Shown here piece after piece: positions 25,408 to 33,619 of a stretch of DNA of 64,000 nucleotides. Position numbers and translations under genes: made by a program. The first letter of the stretch is position 1. Every line of letters starts with the position of its first letter. The notes below the pieces were generated by a model. That model did not search any database and was not told the origin of the DNA. It saw only the letters and a list, made by a program, of their open reading frames with translations. Source of the DNA: Hoeflea_A sp963921345 (GTDB lineage: Bacteria > Pseudomonadota > Alphaproteobacteria > Rhizobiales > Rhizobiaceae); assembly GCA_963921345.3 (NCBI GenBank), contig CAWUFE020000007.1, positions 620,001-684,000 on the forward strand, written 5' to 3'.

Positions 25408-26382
25408 TCACACTCCGGCAGGCGGTTTTGGCCACGGCGTTTCGGCAACGGGCGTCAGTGGCGCACCCTCGCGAAACCAGTTGAAGAGATTGTCGGCCTG
25501 AAGCTGGCCCATGGCATCGCGGGTCTCGATCGAGGCCGAGCCGACATGCGGTAGCAGCACCACGTGATCCATGGCGATCAGTTCCTGCGGTACGTGGGGC
25601 TCGTGTGCGAACACGTCGAGGCCGGCCGACAGGATCGTTTTGCTTTGGAGAGCCTCGACCAGCGCCGTCTCGTCGACGACCGAGCCGCGCCCGATATTGA
25701 TGAAGATGCCCTGGCTGCCCAGCGCCCGGAACACCGCCGCATCGACGACGCCGTCCGTGGTGGGGCCCGCCGGAGCAACCGAAAGCAGGATGTCGCTGCG
25801 CTGCGCCAGTTCTAGCAACGAACTGCAGTATCCATAGGGCGACTGCGGATCGGCTCTCCTGTTGTGATACAGGATCGGCAGACCAATGGCCTCCGCCCGT
25901 CGGGCGATCGCCTTGCCGATCCGACCGAGTCCGAAAATGCCCAGTGTCCTGTTGCGCAGGGTTCCCGGCGACAGCGGATAGCTCGTTTTCCAGTTGCCGG
26001 CCCGCAGCCAGCGCTCGGCGGCCGAAAGTTCCCGGGCGGTCATGATCAGCAGGCCGATGGCGGTATCCGCGACCTCTTCGGTGAGCACGTCTGGCGTATT
26101 GGTCACGATCACGCCGCGCCTGGCGGCTTCGCCGGCATCGATCGTATCGTAGCCGACGCCGAAATTGGCAATGATTTCCAGATTGGGAAACCGGTCCATG
26201 AGGGCGCCGTCGAATGGGATGTGGGCGCCGCAGGCGATGCCTCTGATGCGGTTCACGACCCTGTCCGGCAATTCGGCGATCTCACCCGGCTCATGAACCG
26301 AGTGGAGGGTGAAAGCGGACGTCAGGATTTCCGGCGCACGCGGTAGCTGCGGATCGGTCAGCAGCACATCGATGTCAGGCAT
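25408..26382 (-). CDS. D-2-hydroxyacid dehydrogenase
   Basis: 324-residue NAD(P)-dependent enzyme that interconverts 2-oxo acids and D-2-hydroxy acids. The Rossmann motif is GLGRIG (151-156) and the catalytic residues are R232 (NIGRGSVVDE), E261 and H279 (LLPHVGSASIETR). The closest functional group by motif is glyoxylate/hydroxypyruvate reductase-like, though substrate choice cannot be read from motifs. It lies downstream of a GlxA-type regulator on the same strand (106 bp gap). Confidence 0.9.
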   Translation of the reverse strand: MPDIDVLLTDPQLPRAPEILTSAFTLHSVHEPGEIAELPDRVVNRIRGIACGAHIPFDGALMDRFPNLEIIANFGVGYDTIDAGEAARRGVIVTNTPDVLTEEVADTAIGLLIMTARELSAAERWLRAGNWKTSYPLSPGTLRNRTLGIFGLGRIGKAIARRAEAIGLPILYHNRRADPQSPYGYCSSLLELAQRSDILLSVAPAGPTTDGVVDAAVFRALGSQGIFINIGRGSVVDETALVEALQSKTILSAGLDVFAHEPHVPQELIAMDHVVLLPHVGSASIETRDAMGQLQADNLFNWFREGAPLTPVAETPWPKPPAGV

Positions 26383-26488
26383 GGGACTCAGTTACGGCAG
26401 GTGGGACATGCAGCGCTTATAGACCAGCGAACGCGTACGCAAAACCCGTTCGTGAGTTGCTCGGCGCTCGTGGAACCCAGAGGGCGGT

Positions 26489-27451
26489 TCAGCCGATCTG
26501 TTGGCGGATGCCTTCCGACTTGGGCGAGTGGCCGAAATAGTCGCGATAGCTGCGCGAAAAATTGGAGGTGGATCCGAACCCGCAGGCGACCGACACCTCG
26601 GTGACCGACATATCGGTCTGAAGCAGCAGGTTGCGCGCCTTGTCGAGGCGTATCTCGGCGTAGACGCGGGCAGGGGACTTGCCGATGAACCGGTTGAACA
26701 GGCGCTGCAACTGCCGCACGGTAATGCCCAGTTCGCCGGCAATCTCGGTCGTGTTCAGCCGGTCCTCGACATGGTTTTCCATGATCCTGAAGGCACGGAT
26801 GATCTTGTGGTTGCGCATGCCGAAGCGGGCGCTGAACGAAAGCCGCTGCTCGGCGACGCCCGAACGGACCGAGTTGTAGACCATCTGGTCGGCGATCAGC
26901 CCGGCCAGTTCCGATCCGTGCGCCTCGGAAATGAGATGCAGCATGAGATCGGCGGCCGCCGGTCCGCCCGCCGCCGAAATGATGCTCTCGTCTGAGACAT
27001 AGACCGACCGCTGCAGCCACACATCCGGAAATTCCTCCGACATGATGTCATGATAGGCCCAGTGGATGGCGCAGGATTTGCCGTCCAGCAGACCGGCCTT
27101 GGCAAGGATGTAGGAGCCTGAGCACACGGCGCCCAATTTCACTCCGTGGCGGGACTGCCGGCGAAGATAATCGACGAGACACGCAGACACGTGCTGCTTG
27201 ATGTTGGCGCCGGCAACCACGAACAGGCTGTCGCCCCGATCGAGCGCCTCGAAACCGCGGTCGACCAGAAGGGTGGTGCCGGTCGAACAGGTCTGGTGCT
27301 GGCCGTTCTCCGACATCAGGCTCCAGCGATAGAGCTCCCGGCCGGACATCAGATTGGCCAGCCGCAGCGGTTCGACGGCGCAGGAGAACGCCAGATGGGT
27401 GAAGTCCGGGACCAGAAGAAAGGTGTAGTGCTGAGGTTCGTTCAGTCCCAT
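26489..27451 (-). CDS. GlxA-family AraC-type regulator (DJ-1/PfpI + HTH)
   Basis: 320 residues. The N-terminal DJ-1/PfpI-like amidotransferase fold (YTFLLVPDFTHLAFSCAVEPLRLAN, LGAVCSGSYILAKAGLLDG) serves as a ligand sensor, and two C-terminal helix-turn-helix motifs bind DNA (TTEIAGELGITVRQLQRLFNRFIG and MSVTEVSVACGFGSTSNFSRSYRDYFGHSP). Relatives GbdR, CdhR, SouR and ArgR respond to glycine betaine, carnitine, sarcosine or arginine. It diverges from the GntR-DapA-ALDH-FAD operon across 184 bp and may regulate it or the downstream dehydrogenase. Confidence 0.9.
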   Translation of the reverse strand: MGLNEPQHYTFLLVPDFTHLAFSCAVEPLRLANLMSGRELYRWSLMSENGQHQTCSTGTTLLVDRGFEALDRGDSLFVVAGANIKQHVSACLVDYLRRQSRHGVKLGAVCSGSYILAKAGLLDGKSCAIHWAYHDIMSEEFPDVWLQRSVYVSDESIISAAGGPAAADLMLHLISEAHGSELAGLIADQMVYNSVRSGVAEQRLSFSARFGMRNHKIIRAFRIMENHVEDRLNTTEIAGELGITVRQLQRLFNRFIGKSPARVYAEIRLDKARNLLLQTDMSVTEVSVACGFGSTSNFSRSYRDYFGHSPKSEGIRQQIG

Positions 27452-27635
27452 GTTCCGTACACCGGTTGCTGCAATGGACGGTATCGCGACGTATTACGGA
27501 CGATAAACGACCCCGCGTCGTGTTTTCGCAAAAACACCACAAAAACAATTTGTATTCAATTATTTTTTTTGGCAGAACCGAACATCTTGAATTCAGAGGT
27601 TGGCCGGCCCGATCCGTATCCGGCTGGAGAAAACG

Positions 27636-28346
27636 ATGCGAGACGATGCGAAGGCGCGCAAAAAGCGCCTGTACGAAACTCTCCGGCGGGACATCCTGAC
27701 GCTGGAACTGACGCCTGGGACGGACCTGGATGAAGCCACCTTGGCAGGGGCTTTCGGCCTGTCCCGTACCCCGTTGCGCGAGGTGCTGCAGCAGCTGGCG
27801 GGCGAGGGCTATATCAGCATGCGCGAAAACCGCGGATCACGGGTCTCGGAGCTCAGCCATCAGACCCTGAGAGATTTCTTCCTTGCCGCCCCGATGATTT
27901 ATTCGGCCGTCTCGCGTCTGGCGGCACAAAACGCCACGCAAGAGCAGATCGCCGCCCTGAAGGAAGCGCAACAGGAATTCAAAACCTCACTGAATCGCGG
28001 TACTGCCAAAGACCGGACCCTCAGCAACAACCGCTTCCATGCGATCATCGGCGACATGGCCGCCAATGTTTATCTGACGGCGAGCCTGCAGCGGCTGCTG
28101 GTCGATCATGCGCGCATCGGCATGACATTTTACCGGCCGAAAAACGAGCGCATGGCGACCAATCTTTCCAAGGCAAGCAAGCAGCACGATGCGTTGATCG
28201 ACAGTATCGAAAGCGGCGACGACGAGACAGCGGCCGCACTGGCGATCGAACATTGGAACCTGTCGCGCGGCCAGATCGAACTGTTCGTGATGCCGCAGGG
28301 CCTCGACACGCCGCTCGGCAGCGCGCCGGCGGCAAAAAGCGCGTGA
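27636..28346 (+). CDS. GntR-family (FCD-type) transcriptional regulator
   Basis: 236 residues. The winged helix-turn-helix is LYETLRRDILTLELTPGTDLDEATLAGAFGLSRTPLREVLQQLAGEGYI, followed by a helical FCD-type ligand domain. ATG 27636 (MRDDAKARKK) has GGAGAA eight bases upstream; an in-frame extension to 27600 lacks a site. It is the first gene of an operon with DapA-like, aldehyde dehydrogenase and FAD oxidoreductase genes, and presumably regulates them in response to a pathway intermediate. Confidence 0.9.
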   Translation: MRDDAKARKKRLYETLRRDILTLELTPGTDLDEATLAGAFGLSRTPLREVLQQLAGEGYISMRENRGSRVSELSHQTLRDFFLAAPMIYSAVSRLAAQNATQEQIAALKEAQQEFKTSLNRGTAKDRTLSNNRFHAIIGDMAANVYLTASLQRLLVDHARIGMTFYRPKNERMATNLSKASKQHDALIDSIESGDDETAAALAIEHWNLSRGQIELFVMPQGLDTPLGSAPAAKSA

Positions 28347-28356
28347 GGATGCGGAG

Positions 28357-29274
28357 ATGAAACCGGTGATGCAGTTCGAAGGCGTCTACACGCCGATCAT
28401 CACGCCTCACACCGAGGCGATGGAGATTGACTACGAAGCGCTCGAAGTCACGGCGGAGCATCTGATCTCGGCCGGCATTCACGGCATCATATCGGGCGGT
28501 TCGACCGGCGAGTACTATGCGCAGTCCATCGAAGAGCGGTTGGAATGCGCCCGGTTTCTGCGCGAGAGGATTGCCGGTCGGGTGCCGCTGATCATCGGCA
28601 CGGGCGCCATCAGGCAGTCCGATTCCGTTGCCGTGGCATCTGCGGCGAAAGAGATGGGCGCCGACGCCCTGCTGATCGGCAGCCCGCCCTATGCGGTGCC
28701 GACGGAACGCGAGAACGCGCTCAACGCCCTGGCGATCGACCGGGCGGCCGACCTGCCGATCATGCTCTACAATTATCCCGGACGCATGGGCGTCAACATG
28801 GGCGAGGAGTTTCTCGACCGGGTGGGACGCTCGCGCAATTTCTGCGCCATCAAGGAGAGTTCCGGCGACATCAACCGCGTCCACCTGCTGGCGCGCGACT
28901 ATCCGCATATCCAGCTCGGCTGTGGCATGGACGACCAGGCGCTGGAGTTCTTTGCCTGGGGCGCCAGAAGCTGGGTGGCCGGCGGATCGAATTTCCTGCC
29001 GCGCGAGCATATCGCGCTCTACCGGGCCTGCGCCGCCGAGGGCGACTTCGACAAGGGAAGGCGGATCATGAAGGCGCTGATGCCCTTGATGCGCGTGCTC
29101 GAACAGGGCGGCAAGTTCATCCAGTGCATCAAGCATGGCTGTGTCATGGAAGGGATGCGATCAGGACCCCCGAGACCGCCACTGAAAGCGTTGAACAAGG
29201 ACGACAAGCGGCAACTGGAACAAGTCGTCGACATTCTGAAATCGACCGTCGCGGCCATCGAAGCGGAGGCTTGA
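28357..29274 (+). CDS. Dihydrodipicolinate synthase family lyase/dehydratase
   Basis: 305-residue class I aldolase fold of the DapA/NanA family. The Schiff-base lysine is K166 in FCAIKESSGD, the catalytic tyrosine is Y138 in MLYNYPG, and the 2-oxo-acid-binding loop is GGSTGE (47-52). The operon context (GntR, ALDH, FAD oxidase) indicates a catabolic role such as a hydroxyproline-pathway deaminase or a sugar-acid dehydratase rather than lysine synthesis. It starts 10 bp after the regulator gene and ends 3 bp before the ALDH gene. Confidence 0.88.
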   Translation: MKPVMQFEGVYTPIITPHTEAMEIDYEALEVTAEHLISAGIHGIISGGSTGEYYAQSIEERLECARFLRERIAGRVPLIIGTGAIRQSDSVAVASAAKEMGADALLIGSPPYAVPTERENALNALAIDRAADLPIMLYNYPGRMGVNMGEEFLDRVGRSRNFCAIKESSGDINRVHLLARDYPHIQLGCGMDDQALEFFAWGARSWVAGGSNFLPREHIALYRACAAEGDFDKGRRIMKALMPLMRVLEQGGKFIQCIKHGCVMEGMRSGPPRPPLKALNKDDKRQLEQVVDILKSTVAAIEAEA

Positions 29275-29277
29275 GCC

Positions 29278-30786
29278 ATGAGCGAACTCCTCACCAGAGA
29301 CGAATATCGAGCAATTGCGGCGCGGCTGACGCCGCCGACCCAGGCCTTCATCGACGGGGCTTTCCGACCGGCGCATTCGGGCGCCACCTTCGAAAGCGTC
29401 AATCCGGCGACCGGCGAGACGATCGCCCATGTCGCGGCCTGCGGTCCCGACGATGTCGATTTCGCCGTCGGCAAGGCGCGGGAGGCCTTCGAGGACGGCA
29501 GGTGGTCGAAAAGGACGCCGGCCGAGCGAAAGGACGTGCTGATCCGTCTGTGCAAGCTGATCACCCGCAATGCCCGCGAACTGGCGGTGCTGGAGAGCAT
29601 CGATTCCGGCAAGACCATCTTCGACTGCGAAACGGTCGACGTGCCTGAGACCATCCATTGCCTCAAATGGCATGCCGAGGCGATCGACAAGATCTATGAC
29701 CAGGTAGCCCCGGCTTCCGACGACCATCTGGCGGTGATCGTGCGCGAACCGGTCGGTGTGGCGGGCCTCGTGCTGCCCTGGAACTTCCCGCTGCTGATGC
29801 TCGCCTGGAAGATCGGTCCGGCGTTGGCGGCCGGCAATTCTGTCATCGTCAAACCGGCCGAAGAGACATCGCTGACTGCGCTGCGGCTGGCAGAACTGGC
29901 TCTGGAGGCGGGCGTCCCGCGCGGTGTCTTCAATTTGGTGCCGGGGCTCGGGCCGGACGTAGGCGAACCGCTCGGCCGGCACGACGACGTCGACATGATC
30001 TCGTTTACCGGGTCGACCGAAACGGGTCGTCGGTTTCTGCGCTACGCAGCCGACAGCAACCTCAAGGATGTCGTCCTCGAGATGGGCGGAAAGAACCCGT
30101 GCATCGTGCTGGAGGACGCGGAAAACCTCGACCGCGTGGCAGCCCACATCGTCAATGGCGCGTTCTGGAACATGGGCGAAAACTGTTCGGCGACCTCCCG
30201 GCTGATCGTCCATCACAGTCGCAAGGATGAGCTGTTGGAGCGCATCCTGGCGCATGCGCGCGAGTGGACGATGGGCGATCCGCTCGACCCGGCCAATCGC
30301 ATCGGAGCGCTGGTTTCGAAAGCGCATTTCGACAAGGTCAGCTCATACCTGACCCTCGCTGATGCGGGCCGGCCACTTGCCGGCGGCGAAACCCGCGACG
30401 GCGCTTTCGTCGAACCGACGATCGTCGAACTGCAGTCGAATGAAAGCGTACTGGCCCGCGAGGAGATATTCGGGCCCGTGTTGTCGGTCATCACGGCTGG
30501 CAGTTTCGACGAGGCGATCGCCTTGGCTAACGACACGGGATACGGCCTGACGGCGTCGATCTTCGCCGCCAACGGCAAGCGGGCGCTTCGCGGGGCACGT
30601 GCTCTGCGCGCCGGCACCGTCACGGTCAACTGCTACGGCGAAGGCGACATCACGACGCCATTCGGCGGCTACAAGCAGTCGGGTTTCGGCGGCCGCGACA
30701 ACGCGCTTCAGGCGCACGACCAGTACACCAATCTCAAAACCATCTGGGTCGACCTGAGCGACGACAGCGATGAGGCCGTGGATTGA
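29278..30786 (+). CDS. Aldehyde dehydrogenase, PuuC-like
   Basis: 502 residues of the NAD(P)-dependent aldehyde dehydrogenase superfamily. Catalytic residues are N169 (LPWNF), E268 (LEMGG) and C303 (GENCSATSR). The C-terminal stretch GEGDITTPFGGYKQSGFGGRD is typical of the PuuC/YdcW-like group acting on gamma-aminobutyraldehyde-type substrates. It oxidises an aldehyde made by the neighbouring enzymes. Its TGA stop overlaps the TTG start of the next gene. Confidence 0.9.
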   Translation: MSELLTRDEYRAIAARLTPPTQAFIDGAFRPAHSGATFESVNPATGETIAHVAACGPDDVDFAVGKAREAFEDGRWSKRTPAERKDVLIRLCKLITRNARELAVLESIDSGKTIFDCETVDVPETIHCLKWHAEAIDKIYDQVAPASDDHLAVIVREPVGVAGLVLPWNFPLLMLAWKIGPALAAGNSVIVKPAEETSLTALRLAELALEAGVPRGVFNLVPGLGPDVGEPLGRHDDVDMISFTGSTETGRRFLRYAADSNLKDVVLEMGGKNPCIVLEDAENLDRVAAHIVNGAFWNMGENCSATSRLIVHHSRKDELLERILAHAREWTMGDPLDPANRIGALVSKAHFDKVSSYLTLADAGRPLAGGETRDGAFVEPTIVELQSNESVLAREEIFGPVLSVITAGSFDEAIALANDTGYGLTASIFAANGKRALRGARALRAGTVTVNCYGEGDITTPFGGYKQSGFGGRDNALQAHDQYTNLKTIWVDLSDDSDEAVD

Positions 30787-32120
30787 ACGGCAGGTTTTGC
30801 GCCAGACGGCTTCCGAAACAGCCGGGCAGGGCGGCCTGGAACGCGATTCTGCCGCCTCTGCCCCCGGCCGAGCCCTTGACCGAAAATACGACCGCGGAAG
30901 TCGCGATTATCGGTGCCGGCATCGCCGGCCTGTCGGCCGCGCGCCGGCTCGCGCAACGGGATCCGTCGACCAGCATTGTCGTCCTCGATGCCGGACGCCT
31001 GGCGGAGGGACCTGCCGGGCGCAATTCCGGGTTCATGATCGACCTGCCGCACGACCTGGCCTCCAGCGACTATGCGGGCGATGCGACGTCCGAGGACGCC
31101 AGGCAGACCGACCTCAACCGGCGCGCCATCGGCTTTGCGACCGATGCTGCGAAAGCCGCCGGTCTGGCGGAGGAGCACTTCGACCCGTGCGGCAAGGTCA
31201 ACGGTGCGGCGACCGAGGCCGGCGACCGGCACAACCGGACCTACGCGGCCCATCTGGCCGCATTGGGAGAGAAACACCGCCTGCTGGATGCTGACCAGAT
31301 GCGGGAGCTGACCGGCACGGATTACTACCGGTCCGGCCTGTTCACACCCGGAACCGTGATGTTGCAGCCGGCCGGTTACGTACGCGGTCTCGCCGGTGTC
31401 CTGGGCAACCATGTTCGCCTGTTCGAAAACAGCCCTGTCCGATCTTTCGCCAGGGAAGGGACTGGCTGGAAGCTCGACTGCGGCACCGCCAATGTGTCGG
31501 CGAACCGGATCATCCTCGCCGTCAATGGTCACGCGGAGAGTTTCGGCTTTTTTGCTGGACGGCTGCTGCACGTTTTCACCTACGCATCCATGAGCCGCCC
31601 GTTCGATCCGCAAAGGTTGAAGGGAGACGAACGATGGGGCATCACGCCGGCCGATCCGATGGGCGCCACCATCCGGCGCATCTCGACGCCCGAAGGTACG
31701 CGCATCGTCGTGCGGACACGTTTTACCTGCAATCCCTCGATGGAGGTCGGAGCCGGTCAACTGGAGGCCGCAGGCCGCCTGCACGATCGCGGCTTCGGAG
31801 CCCGTTTTCCGATGTTGCAGGATGTCGGCATGGAGTATCGCTGGGCCGGTCATCTCTGCCTCAGCCGCAACGGCGTGGCCGCCTTCGGCGAGATCGAGGA
31901 GGGCGTCTACTCCGCCTGTTGCCAGAACGGTCTGGGGCTGGCGAAAGGCACCCTGTCGGGCATGGCTGCGGCCGATCTTGCCGCCGGCGTCGACAGCGTC
32001 GAAGCCCGGAGCCTGTCGAACCAGGAGGCGCCAAGCCGGCTGCCACCGGCACCGCTCACCTGGCTCGGCGCCAACGCCCTGATGCGCTGGAAGGAATGGA
32101 GGGCCGGTCGCGAGTGCTGA
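30783..32120 (+). CDS. FAD-dependent amine/amino acid oxidoreductase (DAO fold)
   Basis: 445-residue DAO-family flavoprotein. After a typical leader (GRAAWNAILPP) comes the dinucleotide motif AEVAIIGAGIAGLSAARRLAQ, with GRNSGFMIDLPHD, and a C-terminal GVYSACCQNGLGLAKGTLSG FAD loop. Relatives oxidise secondary amines or D-amino acids (PuuB, OrdL, DadA). It starts at TTG 30783, overlapping the ALDH stop by four bases, with GAGG seven bases upstream; no ATG is available earlier. It is the last gene of the GntR operon and ends 6 bp from the convergent SDR gene. Confidence 0.85.
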   Translation: MNGRFCARRLPKQPGRAAWNAILPPLPPAEPLTENTTAEVAIIGAGIAGLSAARRLAQRDPSTSIVVLDAGRLAEGPAGRNSGFMIDLPHDLASSDYAGDATSEDARQTDLNRRAIGFATDAAKAAGLAEEHFDPCGKVNGAATEAGDRHNRTYAAHLAALGEKHRLLDADQMRELTGTDYYRSGLFTPGTVMLQPAGYVRGLAGVLGNHVRLFENSPVRSFAREGTGWKLDCGTANVSANRIILAVNGHAESFGFFAGRLLHVFTYASMSRPFDPQRLKGDERWGITPADPMGATIRRISTPEGTRIVVRTRFTCNPSMEVGAGQLEAAGRLHDRGFGARFPMLQDVGMEYRWAGHLCLSRNGVAAFGEIEEGVYSACCQNGLGLAKGTLSGMAAADLAAGVDSVEARSLSNQEAPSRLPPAPLTWLGANALMRWKEWRAGREC

Positions 32121-32126
32121 CCGCCC

Positions 32127-32858
32127 TCAAGGCAGGCTCAGTTTCGCCATGCGGCCGCCGTCGACGGTATAGATCTGGCCGGTGATGAAGGCGGCATCGT
32201 CCGACGCCAGGAAGGCGACCAGGGACGCTACCTCCTCCGGGCTGCCGGTCCGGCCGGAAGGGTGGATCGATCCGATCCGGTCGCGGAAGGTATCCGGATC
32301 GGGCAGGGAAGCGATGAAGACCTCGTTCAGCTCCGTGTCGATCCATCCGGGAGCAACCGCGTTGCAGCGGACACCATCCGGCCCGTGATCGACGGCGATC
32401 GCCCGCGTCAGGCCGTGCAGGCCGGCCTTCGACGCACAATAGGCAGGGTGCCGCGGATTTGAGCCGAGGCCCTCGATCGACCCGACATTGACGATGGCTC
32501 CGCCGCCCTTGAGGTAGGGCATGGCGTGTTTGGCCAGCAGGAAGGGCGCCGTCAGGTTGACGGTCAGCGTCGACTGCCAGTCGGCAAGCGACATTTCCTC
32601 GACCGTGCCCTCGCGCATCATGCCGGCATTGTTGACCAGGATGTCGAGACGACCGGCCGCGGCGACTACCTCGGCAACGATCCGTTCGGGACTGTCCGGA
32701 TCGGCGAGATCGGCCTCGATGCCTTCGAAGCGCTCGTCCGTTCCCCGCTGCGCGGTGAACACGCGCGCGCCCTTGTCGGCCAGCTTAGCGGCAATCGCCT
32801 CGCCGATGCCGCTGCGTCCACCGGTCACCAGGGCACATTTTCCTTCGAAACCGCTCAT
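32127..32858 (-). CDS. Short-chain dehydrogenase/reductase (SDR 1 of operon)
   Basis: 243-residue classical SDR: coenzyme motif TGGRSGIGEAIA, structural NNAGMMREG, and active-site YCASKAGLHG (Tyr-x3-Lys) preceded by the catalytic Ser in NVGSIEGLG. The C-terminal ASDDAAFITGQIYTVDGG is typical. It oxidises or reduces a secondary alcohol or ketone with NAD(P). ATG 32858 (MSGFEGKC) overlaps the stop of the preceding SDR gene (ATGA type), so the two are co-translated. Its substrate is unknown. Confidence 0.9.
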   Translation of the reverse strand: MSGFEGKCALVTGGRSGIGEAIAAKLADKGARVFTAQRGTDERFEGIEADLADPDSPERIVAEVVAAAGRLDILVNNAGMMREGTVEEMSLADWQSTLTVNLTAPFLLAKHAMPYLKGGGAIVNVGSIEGLGSNPRHPAYCASKAGLHGLTRAIAVDHGPDGVRCNAVAPGWIDTELNEVFIASLPDPDTFRDRIGSIHPSGRTGSPEEVASLVAFLASDDAAFITGQIYTVDGGRMAKLSLP

Positions 32859-33592
32859 GACACCGGCTTGCCTCCATTGACCTCGACCAGGGTGCCGCAA
32901 ACATAGCGCGCCGAGTCGGAGGCAAGAAAGGCAATGACGTCGGCGATGTCGTCTGGCTGGGCTATGCGCCCTAGCGGGACGCTGGCGTCCAGATCGGCGA
33001 TCGCCGTGTCGGGATCAAGTCCGCGGGTCGCAAAACCGCTGCGCAGCATCGGCGTGTCGACCTCGTTCGGGCAAACGGCGTTGATGCGGATGCCCTGATG
33101 GGCGTGATCGCGCCCCATGCACTGGGTCAGCGCCGCGATCGCCGCCTTGCTCATGCAGTAGACCGCATGGTCGGGGCCGGGGCGCAGGCCCCAGCATGAG
33201 GCAGTGTTGACGATGGCGCCGCCGCCGGCCGCCGCCATGATCGGTATCGCGGCTCGGCACAGCCGGAACGGCGCTTCGACATTGACCGCCATGGACAGGC
33301 GGTAGCCCTCGTCGCTGGTTTCGGTTACCGGGCCGCGGCGCATCAGGCCTGCGTTGTTGATCAGGATGTCGAGGCCACCGAGGTCGCGTTGCGCGGTTTC
33401 AGCCAGCGCATCGGCGAAGGCCGGATCGGTCAGATCGCCGGGAATAGCCGCGTCGGCGTCAATGCCGGAGAGGTCCCGATCGCTTGCCGCGACGACCGCG
33501 CCCTCCGATCGGAACAGGCGCACCACCGCTTGGCCGATCCCGCCGGCTGCTCCGGTGACCAGCGCCCGTTTTCCCTCAAATCGTCGCATCAT
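32855..33592 (-). CDS. Short-chain dehydrogenase/reductase (SDR 2 of operon)
   Basis: 245 residues: TGAAGGIGQAVV, NNAGLMRRG, catalytic Ser in NTASCWGLR and YCMSKAAIAA. Sequence layout is close to the downstream SDR, though the two are clearly divergent copies. It follows the MttB-type gene by 27 bp, giving an operon of methyltransferase, SDR, SDR. Two SDRs of different substrate range in one operon would suit oxidation of a hydroxylated compound in successive steps. ATG 33589 is an alternative start. Confidence 0.9.
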   Translation of the reverse strand: MMRRFEGKRALVTGAAGGIGQAVVRLFRSEGAVVAASDRDLSGIDADAAIPGDLTDPAFADALAETAQRDLGGLDILINNAGLMRRGPVTETSDEGYRLSMAVNVEAPFRLCRAAIPIMAAAGGGAIVNTASCWGLRPGPDHAVYCMSKAAIAALTQCMGRDHAHQGIRINAVCPNEVDTPMLRSGFATRGLDPDTAIADLDASVPLGRIAQPDDIADVIAFLASDSARYVCGTLVEVNGGKPVS

Positions 33593-33619
33593 TCCGCCTC
33601 CCGCCCGGCTGCGGCGCGC

